Shown here: one piece after another, positions 1 to 9,400 of the stretch
Layout of the letters: each line of letters begins with the position of its first letter
Position numbering within the stretch: the stretch's first letter is position 1
Source: an uncultured Formosa sp.
GTDB taxonomy: Bacteria > Bacteroidota > Bacteroidia > Flavobacteriales > Flavobacteriaceae
Direction: 5' to 3'
DNA: 64,000 bases
Assembly (NCBI RefSeq): GCF_947500765.1
Contig: NZ_CANMTH010000001.1
Span: 186,001 to 250,000, forward strand
Made by a program: the position numbers and the translations under genes
Notes under the pieces: model-generated
Seen by the model: only the letters and a program-made list of their open reading frames with translations
Told to the model about the DNA's origin: nothing
Database searches by the model: none

Positions 1-96
1 AATCAATACAGCGCTTATACGGTTATTTTTTCTTTAATTGGTGTAATTGGTGCCATATATCAAATTATTAAACAAGTCACTAATCTTAAGAATTAA
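1..96 (+). CDS. AtpZ/AtpI-like ATP synthase accessory membrane protein, 3' end only
   Basis: Only the last 31 codons lie in the window; the frame is open from base 1 to a TAA. They encode one hydrophobic segment followed by a short basic/polar tail (ending KQVTNLKN), as at the C-terminus of AtpZ/AtpI-family proteins. These small inner-membrane proteins sit upstream of atpB and are thought to help c-ring assembly or Mg2+ supply for the ATP synthase. The call rests mainly on position, 21 bp before another small membrane protein and upstream of atpB, as is usual in Flavobacteriia. The start codon is outside the window. Confidence 0.6.
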   Translation, partial: NQYSAYTVIFSLIGVIGAIYQIIKQVTNLKN

Positions 97-117
97 GATT
101 AAATTTTTTATGTTTTA

Positions 118-507
118 ATGAAACAAAAATTACGTTCTTTTTTAATGGTATTAGTACCATTAACTTTAGTGTTATGTGTATCGCAAACATTTCTGATTCA
201 GAAATTAGAAAGTTCGCATATATTTTATTTATCAACTTGGAGTATTTATGTGTTTCATTTTATAGCAACTTTAATAGTTTATACTTCGGTCGTTTATGTA
301 AATAACGTTTTTTCAGACAAAACCGGTTTTGCATTTATGGCTTGTGGCGTTCTTAAAATGTTCGCAACAATTGTATTCTTACTTCCTTTAATTTTAAATT
401 CTAAAGAGACACCAGCAAGTGATGTTATTGCATTTTTTGTGCCTTACTTTATATACTTGCTTTTTGAGACACTTTTCGTTGTAAAGCTATTAGTTAATAA
501 ACCTTAA
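118..507 (+). CDS. Small four-helix membrane protein (DUF6168-like) of the atp cluster
   Basis: A 129-residue, almost entirely hydrophobic protein with about four predicted membrane helices (near residues 8-26, 40-60, 72-92 and 98-120). It lies between the AtpZ-like gene and atpB, the place occupied by an AtpI-type protein in other bacteria and by a DUF6168 protein in many Flavobacteriia. No catalytic motif is visible. A role in ATP synthase assembly or membrane insertion is inferred from position only. ATG start; no Shine-Dalgarno sequence, as is normal for this phylum. Confidence 0.6.
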   Translation: MKQKLRSFLMVLVPLTLVLCVSQTFLIQKLESSHIFYLSTWSIYVFHFIATLIVYTSVVYVNNVFSDKTGFAFMACGVLKMFATIVFLLPLILNSKETPASDVIAFFVPYFIYLLFETLFVVKLLVNKP

Positions 508-586
508 AAAATTGACAATTCCTCAAAAAGTGGTTATTTAAGAGTAAAAAAAATAGTTATTAACTTTATAATGTTAATTAAAAATG

Positions 587-594
587 TATTTTTG
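587..594 (+). promoter_or_regulatory. Candidate -7 promoter element before atpB
   Basis: TATTTTTG matches the Bacteroidota -7 consensus TAnnTTTG. It sits 39 bases before the atpB ATG and would give a leader of about 35 nt. No clear TTTG -33 box is visible. It would let atpB onward be transcribed independently of the two upstream membrane genes. Confidence 0.5.
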
Positions 595-633
595 CACCGA
601 AATTTGGAGACCGTAAATTATATTTAAAAAAGT

Positions 634-1719
634 ATGATGATAGCAAAAAAATCTATCAAATGTTTAGTAACAGTCATTTTGGCTGTGCTTCCGTTTTTTA
701 GCTTCGCCCAACACGGCAACGAACATGGTGAAGAAGAGATTGAGTTTAATGCAAGCGATTTAATTAATGGACACATTGGTGATTCTCACGAATTCCATAT
801 GTTTGATTATAATGGCGAGGCATATTCTTTCTATTTACCAGTAATTTTATGGACAGATAACGGGTTAACTGTTTTTTCTTCAAAAGAATTTCACCACGAT
901 AATAGCGGTCATCACGTGGTAGAAAAAGGAGATAATTCTTTTGTTCGTGATAACGAAATTATTTATTACACAGATAAGTACGCAACCTTAACAGCAGATA
1001 CTAAGAATGCTTTTAATTTTGATGCGCGTCCTTTAGATTTTTCAATTACGAAAAATGTATTCTCAATGATTTTTTCAGCAATTATCTTATTCTTATTGTT
1101 TTTCGCTGTAGCAAAATCTTATAAGAAAAATGATAAAGCACCAAAAGGTTTGGCAGGTTTCATGGAACCACTTATTACTTTTGTAAGAGACGATATTGCT
1201 ATCCCTAATATTGGAGAACATAAATATGCTAAGTTTATGCCATATTTATTAACCATCTTTTTCTTTATTTGGATTAATAATCTTATTGGTTTGATACCAT
1301 TCTTTCCTTTTAGTTCAAACTTAACAGGTAACATTTACTTTACGTTTGTTTTAGCGATGATTACTTTTATTATTACAACTTTAAGCGGTAATAAAACATA
1401 TTGGAAACATATTTTAATGCCGCCTGTGCCTAAGGCGTTGTATCCAATTATGGTTCCTATTGAATTTATTGGAATGCTAACAAAACCATTTGCATTAATG
1501 ATTCGTTTATTTGCAAACATTACTGCTGGACATATTATTATATTAAGTTTAGTGTCTTTAATCTTTATATTTAAAACACCTGCAATTGCTCCGGTAACTG
1601 GTTTTTTTGTACTATTTATGAGTGCTCTAGAATTATTAGTTGCTGCTTTACAAGCTTATGTGTTTACATTATTATCGGCATTATTTATTGGTCAGGCTGT
1701 AGCCGAGGATCATCATTAA
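634..1719 (+). CDS. atpB: ATP synthase F0 subunit a
   Basis: Membrane stator subunit a forms the proton half-channels next to the c-ring. At 361 residues it is about 100 longer than the E. coli protein. The extra is an N-terminal signal peptide (1-25, ending SFAQ) and a periplasmic segment (about 26-145) rich in His, Glu and Asp. The conserved core begins with a helix near 146-165 and includes the motif MIRLFANI, whose Arg291 is the essential channel arginine, and GHIIILSL. The N-terminal extension is typical of Bacteroidota. The gene is followed by atpE 39 bp downstream. Confidence 0.96.
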   Translation: MMIAKKSIKCLVTVILAVLPFFSFAQHGNEHGEEEIEFNASDLINGHIGDSHEFHMFDYNGEAYSFYLPVILWTDNGLTVFSSKEFHHDNSGHHVVEKGDNSFVRDNEIIYYTDKYATLTADTKNAFNFDARPLDFSITKNVFSMIFSAIILFLLFFAVAKSYKKNDKAPKGLAGFMEPLITFVRDDIAIPNIGEHKYAKFMPYLLTIFFFIWINNLIGLIPFFPFSSNLTGNIYFTFVLAMITFIITTLSGNKTYWKHILMPPVPKALYPIMVPIEFIGMLTKPFALMIRLFANITAGHIIILSLVSLIFIFKTPAIAPVTGFFVLFMSALELLVAALQAYVFTLLSALFIGQAVAEDHH

Positions 1720-1740
1720 ATTGAGTTTTTTAATTATTAA

Positions 1741-1959
<219 letters not shown>

Positions 1960-1979
1960 TTTTTTGAAAAAGAAAAACT

Positions 1980-2012
1980 AAACATCCTGTAGCGGTTGGT
2001 TACAGGATGTTT
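1980..2012 (+). promoter_or_regulatory. Intercistronic hairpin between atpE and atpF
   Basis: Perfect 12-bp inverted repeat AAACATCCTGTA / TACAGGATGTTT with a 9-nt loop (GCGGTTGGT), followed by a T run (2010-2014). It has terminator form but lies inside the operon. It could act as a partial terminator or an RNA stabiliser that raises subunit c over later subunits. Confidence 0.65.
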
Positions 2013-2049
2013 TTCAACAAAAATCAACTTTATTATAATTATATAAATT

Positions 2050-2541
2050 ATGAATTTAATAGCACCAGAAAGTTTAGTCTTTTGGACCACGGCAATTTTT
2101 ATTATATTCTTTTTCTTATTAAAGAAATTCGCTTGGAAACCTATTTTAGGAGCCGTAAAAGGAAGAGAAGATTCTATTAATAAGGCCCTAATGTCTGCAG
2201 AGGAAGCTCGCAGAGAAATTCAAAATTTAAAAGCAGATAACGAACGTATTCTTCACGAAGCTCGTGCAGAAAGAGAAGATATGCTTAAAGATGCTAGAGA
2301 TATTAGAAATAAAATTATTTCAGACGCTAAAGAAGAAGCTCAGAAGCAATCTCATAACATGATTGAGGCTGCAAAAAGTGCTATTGAAAGCGAAAAGAAA
2401 TCGGCAATGATTGAACTTAAAAATCATGTTGCAGAATTATCTTTAGACATTGCTGAAAAAGTGGTACGTGGTGAATTATCAAATAAAGACAAACAATTAG
2501 AATTAGTTGACTCTTTATTAGGTAAATCTACTTTAAACTAG
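2050..2541 (+). CDS. atpF: ATP synthase F0 subunit b
   Basis: Peripheral stalk subunit of 163 residues: one N-terminal membrane helix (about 8-27, followed by KKFAWKPI), then a long charged coiled coil rich in Glu, Lys, Ala and Arg (about 35-140) that reaches F1 and binds the delta subunit. Length and layout match the family. The 90-bp gap before it holds the atpE-atpF hairpin, and atpH follows after only 5 bp. Confidence 0.95.
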   Translation: MNLIAPESLVFWTTAIFIIFFFLLKKFAWKPILGAVKGREDSINKALMSAEEARREIQNLKADNERILHEARAEREDMLKDARDIRNKIISDAKEEAQKQSHNMIEAAKSAIESEKKSAMIELKNHVAELSLDIAEKVVRGELSNKDKQLELVDSLLGKSTLN

Positions 2542-2546
2542 AAATA

Positions 2547-3083
2547 ATGGCAGGAACAAGAGCAGCAATACGTTACGCAAAAGCAGTTATAGAATTAGCA
2601 CAAAGTAGTAATTCAGCCGAGGCTGTACATACAGACATGTCTTTAATTGCTAATACTATTTCAGACAGTAAAGACTTAAGCGATATGCTAGAGAGTCCTG
2701 TTGTAAAATCTGCTGTTAAGAAGTCGGCGTTATTAGAGATTTTTAATAACATCACTCCGTTAACTATTAATTTATTAGATACTTTAATTACAAACAGAAG
2801 GCTTCCTATCTTAGGAGATGTCGCTATAAAATATAATCAATTATTTGAACAGTTATCTGGTGCAGAATTAGCAACAGTAACTACTGTAGTACCATTAACT
2901 AGCGATTTAGAAGTTAAAGTTTTAGCGAAACTAAAAGAGTTAACAGGAAAAACAGTTGAAGTTAAAAATGTAATAGACGAAACCATTATAGGTGGTTTTG
3001 TATTACGTATAGGAGATTTGCAATACGACGCTAGTGTAGCAAACAACCTAAATAAAATAAAACAAGAATTTTCATTAAATTAA
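2547..3083 (+). CDS. atpH: ATP synthase F1 subunit delta
   Basis: OSCP/delta-family protein of 178 residues linking the peripheral stalk to the top of F1. The N-terminal helical domain starts with a RYAKAVIELA motif (about 9-18). The C-terminal part carries the family pattern VDETIIGGFVLRIGDLQYDASV (split here as a description: Asp-Glu then IIGG then the D-x-x-YDAS end). Five bases after atpF, 55 before atpA. Confidence 0.95.
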   Translation: MAGTRAAIRYAKAVIELAQSSNSAEAVHTDMSLIANTISDSKDLSDMLESPVVKSAVKKSALLEIFNNITPLTINLLDTLITNRRLPILGDVAIKYNQLFEQLSGAELATVTTVVPLTSDLEVKVLAKLKELTGKTVEVKNVIDETIIGGFVLRIGDLQYDASVANNLNKIKQEFSLN

Positions 3084-3097
3084 TTTTATAAATTTTT

Positions 3098-3119
3098 TAA
3101 TCGGAATGATTTTCGATTA
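3098..3119 (+). promoter_or_regulatory. Small hairpin between atpH and atpA
   Basis: Inverted repeat TAATCG / CGATTA with a 10-nt spacer, 20 bases before the atpA start codon. It is short, but it is the second of three hairpins placed in gaps of this operon. An effect on atpA translation or mRNA processing is inference. Confidence 0.35.
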
Positions 3120-3138
3120 GAGCTTATATCTAAATAAA

Positions 3139-4719
3139 ATGGCAGAAGTAAAACCAGCTGAAGTAACAGCAATCCTAAAGCAACAACTACAAGGTTTTGA
3201 AGCAGGAGCAACTTTAAATGAAGTAGGTACAGTATTAACTGTAGGAGATGGTATTGCACGTGTTTACGGATTAGCTAATGCACAATATGGTGAGTTAGTA
3301 GATTTCGGAGATGGTCTTGAAGGAATTGTATTAAACCTTGAAGAAGATAACGTCGGTGTAGTATTATTAGGACCTTCACAATTTGTTAAAGAAGGAACAA
3401 CAGTAAAACGTACAGAACGTATCGCATCTATTAATGTAGGTGAAGGTATTGTTGGTCGTGTTGTAGATACTTTAGGAAACCCTATCGATGGTAAAGGACC
3501 AATCACTGGTAAAACTTACGAAATGCCTTTAGAGCGTAAAGCTCCTGGTGTTATCTTTAGAGAGCCAGTAACCGAACCATTACAAACAGGAATCAAAGCT
3601 ATTGATGCTATGATCCCAGTGGGTAGAGGACAACGTGAGTTGGTAATTGGAGATAGACAAACAGGAAAAACAGCTGTTTGTATTGATGCTATTTTAAATC
3701 AAAAAGAATTTTACGATGCAGGTGAGCCTGTATATTGTATATATGTTGCTGTTGGGCAAAAAGCTTCAACAGTAGCTTTAATTGCTAAAACTCTTGAAGA
3801 AAAAGGAGCTTTAGCTTATACTACAATAGTAGCTGCAAATGCATCAGACCCTGCTGCAATGCAAGTATATGCACCGTTTACAGGGGCATCTATTGGAGAA
3901 TATTTTAGAGATACTGGTAGACCAGCTTTAATTGTATTTGATGATTTATCAAAACAAGCCGTTGCTTACCGTGAGGTATCTTTATTATTAAGACGTCCAC
4001 CAGGACGTGAGGCATATCCTGGAGATGTATTTTACTTACACTCTCGTTTATTAGAACGTTCTGCAAAAGTTATCAATAACGATGAAATTGCTAAAGAAAT
4101 GAACGATTTACCAGATTCATTAAAGCCAATCGTAAAAGGTGGTGGTTCTTTAACAGCTTTACCAATTATTGAAACACAAGCGGGAGATGTTTCTGCTTAT
4201 ATTCCAACAAACGTAATTTCTATTACAGATGGACAAATCTTCTTAGATGGAGATTTATTTAACTCTGGTGTTCGTCCAGCAATTAACGTAGGTATTTCTG
4301 TATCTCGTGTTGGTGGTAACGCTCAGATTAAATCTATGAAAAAAGTATCAGGTACCTTAAAACTGGATCAAGCACAATACCGTGAGCTAGAAGCTTTCGC
4401 TAAGTTTGGTTCCGATCTAGATGCTGTAACTTTAAATGTAATTAACAAAGGTAAACGTAACGTTGAGATTCTTAAGCAAGCGCAAAACGATCCGTTTAAA
4501 GTAGAAGATCAAGTTGCAATTATTTATGCGGGATCTAAAAACTTATTGAAAGACGTACCTGTTGATAAAGTAAAAGAATTTCAAAATGATTACCTAGAGT
4601 TTTTAAAAGCTAAACATGCAGATGTATTAAGCACTTTAAAAGCAGGAAAATTAACTGATGAAGTTACAGATACATTAACAGCTGTAGCAAAAGAAATATC
4701 AGTAAAATATAAAGCTTAA
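3139..4719 (+). CDS. atpA: ATP synthase F1 subunit alpha
   Basis: Non-catalytic nucleotide-binding subunit of the F1 hexamer, 526 residues. It has the N-terminal beta-barrel, a Walker A motif GDRQTGKT at 171-178, and the segment [18 protein letters not shown] that includes Walker B. The alpha signature [14 protein letters not shown] is present near residues 380-395. Length is slightly above E. coli AtpA. No beta (atpD) or epsilon (atpC) gene follows; in Bacteroidota these usually form a separate atpDC locus. Confidence 0.98.
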   Translation: MAEVKPAEVTAILKQQLQGFEAGATLNEVGTVLTVGDGIARVYGLANAQYGELVDFGDGLEGIVLNLEEDNVGVVLLGPSQFVKEGTTVKRTERIASINVGEGIVGRVVDTLGNPIDGKGPITGKTYEMPLERKAPGVIFREPVTEPLQTGIKAIDAMIPVGRGQRELVIGDRQTGKTAVCIDAILNQKEFYDAGEPVYCIYVAVGQKASTVALIAKTLEEKGALAYTTIVAANASDPAAMQVYAPFTGASIGEYFRDTGRPALIVFDDLSKQAVAYREVSLLLRRPPGREAYPGDVFYLHSRLLERSAKVINNDEIAKEMNDLPDSLKPIVKGGGSLTALPIIETQAGDVSAYIPTNVISITDGQIFLDGDLFNSGVRPAINVGISVSRVGGNAQIKSMKKVSGTLKLDQAQYRELEAFAKFGSDLDAVTLNVINKGKRNVEILKQAQNDPFKVEDQVAIIYAGSKNLLKDVPVDKVKEFQNDYLEFLKAKHADVLSTLKAGKLTDEVTDTLTAVAKEISVKYKA

Positions 4720-4731
4720 TTAGATTTTAGC

Positions 4732-4779
4732 ATTGAGTAGTGAGGTTGTTTTAAACCATCTCACTACTGAATACTCAAT
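4732..4779 (+). promoter_or_regulatory. Nested inverted repeats between atpA and atpG
   Basis: AGTAGTGAG (4736-4744) pairs perfectly with CTCACTACT (4760-4768). An outer pair ATTGAGTA (4732-4739) / TACTCAAT (4772-4779) overlaps it by four bases, so two alternative stems compete. There is no T run, so this is more likely a stabilising or processing hairpin than a terminator. Confidence 0.55.
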
Positions 4780-4799
4780 ACTTTATTCTAGTATAAAAC

Positions 4800-5660
4800 A
4801 TGGCAAATTTAAAAGAAATACGTAACAGAATAGCTTCGGTATCTTCAACCATGCAAATTACCAGTGCCATGAAAATGGTATCGGCTGCAAAGTTAAAGAA
4901 AGCGCAAGATGCTATTACTGCTATGCGTCCTTATTCAAGCAAGCTTTCCGAACTTTTACAAACGTTAAGTGCAACTATAGATTCTGATATATCTAATAAA
5001 TATTCAGAGCAACGAGAAGTAAATAAAGTACTTCTTATAGCTGTAACTTCAAATAGAGGTTTGTGTGGTGCGTTTAACTCTAACATCATTAAAGAGGTAA
5101 ATAATCTGGCTAATACAAAATATGCTGGTAAAGACATATCTTATCTTGTTGTTGGTAAAAAGGCAAATGATGCATTTAAGAAAACCAATAAAATTATAGA
5201 AAATAGAAGTGATATTTTCGATGATTTATCTTTTGAAAATGTAGCTGAGATAGCTGAATCTTTAATGAAGCAATTTGTTGATGGTGATTTTGATCAGATT
5301 GATATTGTTTATAATCAATTTAAAAATGCAGCAACTCAAATTATAACAACAGAACAGTTTTTGCCAATTTTGCCTATTAAAGTTGAAGGAAACGTAAATA
5401 CGGATTATATTTTTGAGCCATCAAAATTAGAAATTATTGAACAATTGATTCCTAAGTCTTTAAAAAATCAATTATTTAAAGGTCTTAGAGATTCGTTTGC
5501 AAGCGAGCACGGTGCACGTATGACTGCTATGCATAAAGCAACCGATAATGCAACAGAATTAAGAGATCAATTAAAATTAACATATAACAAAGCACGTCAA
5601 GCTTCAATTACTAATGAAATTTTAGAAATTGTTGGTGGTGCAGAAGCTCTTAACAATTAG
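4800..5660 (+). CDS. atpG: ATP synthase F1 subunit gamma
   Basis: Central rotor shaft of 286 residues. The N-terminal coiled-coil motif starts MANLKEIRNRIASV and contains ITSAMKMVSAAKLKKAQ. The Rossmann-like middle carries SNRGLCGAFN, and the C-terminal helix ends with NKARQASITNEILEIVGGA, a strong family signature. It is the last gene of this cluster and is followed by a clear terminator at 5736-5766. Confidence 0.97.
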   Translation: MANLKEIRNRIASVSSTMQITSAMKMVSAAKLKKAQDAITAMRPYSSKLSELLQTLSATIDSDISNKYSEQREVNKVLLIAVTSNRGLCGAFNSNIIKEVNNLANTKYAGKDISYLVVGKKANDAFKKTNKIIENRSDIFDDLSFENVAEIAESLMKQFVDGDFDQIDIVYNQFKNAATQIITTEQFLPILPIKVEGNVNTDYIFEPSKLEIIEQLIPKSLKNQLFKGLRDSFASEHGARMTAMHKATDNATELRDQLKLTYNKARQASITNEILEIVGGAEALNN

Positions 5661-5735
5661 TAAATACTAATACATTAAGCAAATTATAATAATTTTTAGA
5701 TTCTAGTCTAAATAATTAATGTCACATTACAATAT

Positions 5736-5766
5736 AAAAGCCTTGCAATTAGCAAGGCTTTTTTTA
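5736..5766 (+). terminator. Rho-independent terminator after atpG
   Basis: Perfect 11-bp stem AAAAGCCTTGC / GCAAGGCTTTT with a 5-nt loop, followed by an unbroken T run. It closes the ATP synthase cluster. Confidence 0.9.
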
Positions 5767-5813
5767 TACTGTATATTTGTATTTACTATCTTTATTAAAC
5801 ACAAACCCATAAT

Positions 5814-6311
5814 ATGAAATATCTTAAAATCTTTTTTTTATGTAGTGTTTTACTCAGTTCGATTACAAATTGTGCTTCACAAAAAACAGAAAAAGTAGCT
5901 TCATTTTGCACTAAAGAAGTGTATAAGCAATCTTGGACTTCGGGAGTGAAAGGGGGTGGCTCTGGTATTAATATATTTGTGAATTTACAAGAAACACTTC
6001 CTGTAAATATTACCTTAGATAGTATTTATTTTGAGACGTATCAGTTACCTTTAAAACAAGATAATCACAATCCATTGTTGTTTGTTGGTCGAAATGTAAA
6101 CCAATCTAAAAAAGACTTTTCTATTTTAAAGACTAATGCAATTACAGACAACCCAGTTACAGAAAATACAGAAAAACATTCTAAGTTTCAACTTAAGGAG
6201 AATGAATGTATTATTCGTTATATAGATTCTGGAGACATTAAATATTTTAAATATGATGCATTGTATCGTAAACAAGCACCAATAATCCCAAACACTAGAC
6301 CCAAACATTAA
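5814..6311 (+). CDS. Hypothetical lipoprotein
   Basis: A 165-residue protein with a lipoprotein signal peptide (1-20, SSITNC lipobox with the acylated Cys at position 20), so it is anchored in the outer membrane or faces the periplasm. No known domain is recognised. The mature part is polar and probably beta-rich. It stands alone: a terminator lies upstream, and the next gene has its own TTG start 69 bp downstream. Confidence 0.75.
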   Translation: MKYLKIFFLCSVLLSSITNCASQKTEKVASFCTKEVYKQSWTSGVKGGGSGINIFVNLQETLPVNITLDSIYFETYQLPLKQDNHNPLLFVGRNVNQSKKDFSILKTNAITDNPVTENTEKHSKFQLKENECIIRYIDSGDIKYFKYDALYRKQAPIIPNTRPKH

Positions 6312-6380
6312 TAATTAACGTGTTTCCTTTTTTAGTTCTCCTGATTTCAATACTTTTAGCCTCCCAGAATATCCAATATA

Positions 6381-7841
6381 TTGAGCACTTTACAACGCCT
6401 TTTTAAACAGACATTTATTTACGGTTTAGCAACAGTGTTGCCTCGTATGCTTAATTTCTTTTTAGTGCCGCTATACACGTCGCCAGGAGTGTTAAATTCG
6501 GTTGCCGAATATGGTACAGTATCCGTCATCTTCTCTTGGTTTGTTATTTTCAATGTTATTCTGGCTTATGGTATGGAAACCGCTTTTTTTAGGTTTTTTA
6601 ATAAGGAAAAAGATCAAGAGGTTGTTGTGGGAACTTCTACCATTTCTTTAGCCATTTCATCTTTTGCATTTTTTGGATTGGCATTAGTCTTTCAAAACCA
6701 GATTGCTTTAATCACAGAAATAAAAGTAGAATATATTAAACTTGTAATCTGGATTTTACTTTTAGATGCCCTAGTTATTATCCCTTTTGCATGGTTACGT
6801 GCTAATGAAAAATCTATGACGTATGCTATTATAAAAATAGTGAATGTCGTGATTAATTTAGGCTTAAATTTATTCTTCCTTTTAGGCTTAAAAGATTGGT
6901 CTTATCATTTCGGTTTTCTAGATAATATTTGTGTAGAAGATTATCAAATCAACTATATTTTTATAGCTAATTTGGTTGCTAGTGCAGTAACTTTATTGCT
7001 TTTATTATCTTTTTATATAAAGGTGAAATATCAATTTAACGCCGATTTATGGAAACGTATGATGCGCTATGCATTCCCGGTTTTAATTGCTGGAATTGCT
7101 TTTTCTGTAAATGAAACTTTTGACCGCATTTTATTGAGTAAATTATTACCTGAAAATATTGCAGATACACAAGTTGGTATGTATTCGGCCTGTTATAAAC
7201 TTGCTTTGTTTATGACGCTTTTTGCAACAGCATATCGCTTAGGTATAGAGCCTTTCTTTTTTAGTCATGCAAATACCAAGAATCCGCAGAAGAATTATGC
7301 TAAAATTTTAGAATTTTTTGTCACTATCGGATCTTTAATTCTATTAGGCGTAATTGTATTTGCCGATCTTTTAAAAGTAATCGTTATTAGAAGTGAAGAC
7401 TATTGGGAAGCCATGTCTGTAGTACCAATTATACTTTTGGCGTATTTGTTTTTAGGGATGTATCATAATTTATCGGTATGGTATAAAATCACAGATCGTA
7501 CAAAATTTGGTGCTTATATTTCTATATTTGGTGCTGTAGTGACTCTAGCTTTAAACTTTTGGCTTATTCCTATTATTAGTTATAAAGGGTCTGCAATTGC
7601 CACGTTAGCTGCATATGCAAGCATGGTAGTATTATCTTATTACTTTGGAAGAAAATATTATCCCATTCCATATAACATCAAAAAAATTAGTGCTTATATA
7701 TCAATATCAGTAACCTTCTCAATCATTTCATTTTATTTCTTTAGAGAAAATTATGTGGTTGGTATTGGTTTACTTTCAGTATTTATGCTGATAATCTATA
7801 AGTTTGAAAAAGAAGACATTCAAAGTTTATTAAAACGATAA
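6381..7841 (+). CDS. Polysaccharide flippase-like membrane protein (MOP/Wzx family)
   Basis: 486 residues with about 14 membrane helices in the pattern of oligosaccharide flippases. These move undecaprenyl-linked sugar units across the inner membrane. The N-terminus ([20 protein letters not shown]) is typical of the Flavobacteriaceae members. The start is TTG at 6381; an in-frame stop lies at 6357-6359 with no ATG between, so no longer form is possible. It begins an envelope gene run and ends one base before dut. Confidence 0.85.
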   Translation: MSTLQRLFKQTFIYGLATVLPRMLNFFLVPLYTSPGVLNSVAEYGTVSVIFSWFVIFNVILAYGMETAFFRFFNKEKDQEVVVGTSTISLAISSFAFFGLALVFQNQIALITEIKVEYIKLVIWILLLDALVIIPFAWLRANEKSMTYAIIKIVNVVINLGLNLFFLLGLKDWSYHFGFLDNICVEDYQINYIFIANLVASAVTLLLLLSFYIKVKYQFNADLWKRMMRYAFPVLIAGIAFSVNETFDRILLSKLLPENIADTQVGMYSACYKLALFMTLFATAYRLGIEPFFFSHANTKNPQKNYAKILEFFVTIGSLILLGVIVFADLLKVIVIRSEDYWEAMSVVPIILLAYLFLGMYHNLSVWYKITDRTKFGAYISIFGAVVTLALNFWLIPIISYKGSAIATLAAYASMVVLSYYFGRKYYPIPYNIKKISAYISISVTFSIISFYFFRENYVVGIGLLSVFMLIIYKFEKEDIQSLLKR

Positions 7842-7842
7842 C

Positions 7843-8277
7843 ATGACAGTAAAAATTATAAATAAATCGAATAACGCATTACCTCATTATGAAACTGAAG
7901 CATCTGCAGGAATGGATTTGCGTGCGCTTACAACCGAAGCGATTACTTTAAAACCTTTAGAACGTACCATAGTTAAAACAGGTTTGTTTATAGAGTTGCC
8001 AGTTGGTTTCGAGGCTCAGGTTCGTCCTCGTAGCGGATTAGCAGCTAAACATGGTATAACGGTATTAAATGCTCCAGGAACTATTGATGCGGATTATAGA
8101 GGCGAAATAGGTGTAATTTTGGTTAACTTGTCTAATGAAAATTTCACTATTAAAAATGGCGAACGTATAGCACAGTTAGTGTTTGCAAAACATGAACAAG
8201 CACAATTTGTAGAAGTTGAAACGCTTTCTGAAACAGCTAGAGGCGAAGGTGGATTTGGAAGTACAGGAAAAAAATAA
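7843..8277 (+). CDS. dut: dUTP diphosphatase
   Basis: Trimeric dUTPase of 144 residues that hydrolyses dUTP to dUMP and PPi, keeping uracil out of DNA and supplying dTMP synthesis. All five motifs are visible: [34 protein letters not shown] with the catalytic Asp, RIAQLVF, and the C-terminal [10 protein letters not shown] arm. Immediately downstream of the flippase gene (1-bp gap) and in the same operon. Confidence 0.97.
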   Translation: MTVKIINKSNNALPHYETEASAGMDLRALTTEAITLKPLERTIVKTGLFIELPVGFEAQVRPRSGLAAKHGITVLNAPGTIDADYRGEIGVILVNLSNENFTIKNGERIAQLVFAKHEQAQFVEVETLSETARGEGGFGSTGKK

Positions 8278-8368
8278 AACTACCTTTTTATTCTCTAAAG
8301 GAAAATTTAAAACAAATAACAACTAAAAATAATAATCATTTCTATAAGAGATGATTTGTTCAGAACTT

Positions 8369-9388
8369 ATGAAAATTATTGTACCAATGGCAGGTCGCGG
8401 CTCGCGATTACGCCCTCACACGTTAACCGTACCAAAACCATTAATTCCTGTTGCAGGACAACCTATCGTTCATCGTCTAGTAAAAGATATTGCAAAAGTA
8501 ATTAATCAACCTATTGAAGAAGTTGCCTTCATTTTAGGCGATCCCGCATTCTTTGGAGACGATGTTGTAGCAAGTTTAACTAAGCTTGCAAACGATCTTG
8601 GAGCGAAAGCATCTATTTACCGCCAAGACCAACCGTTAGGTACAGGTCATGCAATAATGAGTGCAAAAGATTCTTTATCTGGTCCAGCAGTTGTAGCGTA
8701 TGCAGATACGTTAATTCGTGCAGATTTTAATTTAGATGAAGATGCCGATGCCGTAATTTGGGTAAAACAAGTAGATAAGCCAGAAGCATTTGGTGTAGTA
8801 AAATTAAACGCATCTAAAGAAATTGTTGAATTGGTTGAAAAACCAGAAACCTTTGTGAGTGATTTAGCTGTAATCGGGATATACTATTTTAAAGATATAG
8901 CCGTTCTTAAAGATGAACTTCAGCATGTGTTAGATAATAACATTATTAATGGTGGAGAATACCAAATTAACGATGGTATTAAAGGGATGATGGCTAAAGG
9001 AAAAGTCTTTAAAACAGGACAAGTAGATGAGTGGATGGATTGTGGAAACAAAGCGGTTACTGTAGAGACTAACGGTAAAATGTTAGGTTTTTTAGAAGCC
9101 GATGGCGAAGAGCAATTAGTAGATGATTCTGTTATTTTAAATAACTCAAAAATTATTAAACCTTGTTATGTTGGAAAAGATGTGGTATTAACAAATACAA
9201 CAATAGGTCCTAATGTGTCTATTGGGACAGGTTGTGTTTTAGAAAATTCAACCGTTAAAAATACCATAATTAGTAATCATTCAACTATTAAAAATGCTAT
9301 TTTAGATGATGCAATGATTGGTAATTATGTAGAATTTGATGGGCATTTTAAAACCATTAGTATAGGAGATTATTCCGTTTTAAAATAA
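8369..9388 (+). CDS. Sugar-phosphate nucleotidyltransferase (RmlA/GlmU-like)
   Basis: 339 residues from the ATG at 8369. An ATG six codons upstream (8351) is also in frame, but family members start at MKIIVPMAGRGSRLRPHT. The N-terminal domain has the nucleotidyltransferase signature GRGSRLRP and PKPL. The C-terminal region (about 250-339) is a left-handed beta-helix of hexapeptide repeats. It probably activates a hexose-1-phosphate with dTTP or UTP for surface glycans. The exact substrate cannot be read from sequence. Its position between a flippase and envelope proteins fits a cell-surface role. Confidence 0.85.
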   Translation: MKIIVPMAGRGSRLRPHTLTVPKPLIPVAGQPIVHRLVKDIAKVINQPIEEVAFILGDPAFFGDDVVASLTKLANDLGAKASIYRQDQPLGTGHAIMSAKDSLSGPAVVAYADTLIRADFNLDEDADAVIWVKQVDKPEAFGVVKLNASKEIVELVEKPETFVSDLAVIGIYYFKDIAVLKDELQHVLDNNIINGGEYQINDGIKGMMAKGKVFKTGQVDEWMDCGNKAVTVETNGKMLGFLEADGEEQLVDDSVILNNSKIIKPCYVGKDVVLTNTTIGPNVSIGTGCVLENSTVKNTIISNHSTIKNAILDDAMIGNYVEFDGHFKTISIGDYSVLK

Positions 9389-9400
9389 GATACACATAGC

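Noticed and set aside
4720..5813. Missing atpD and atpC read as gene loss
   Set aside because: Bacteroidota normally carry atpDC in a separate locus.
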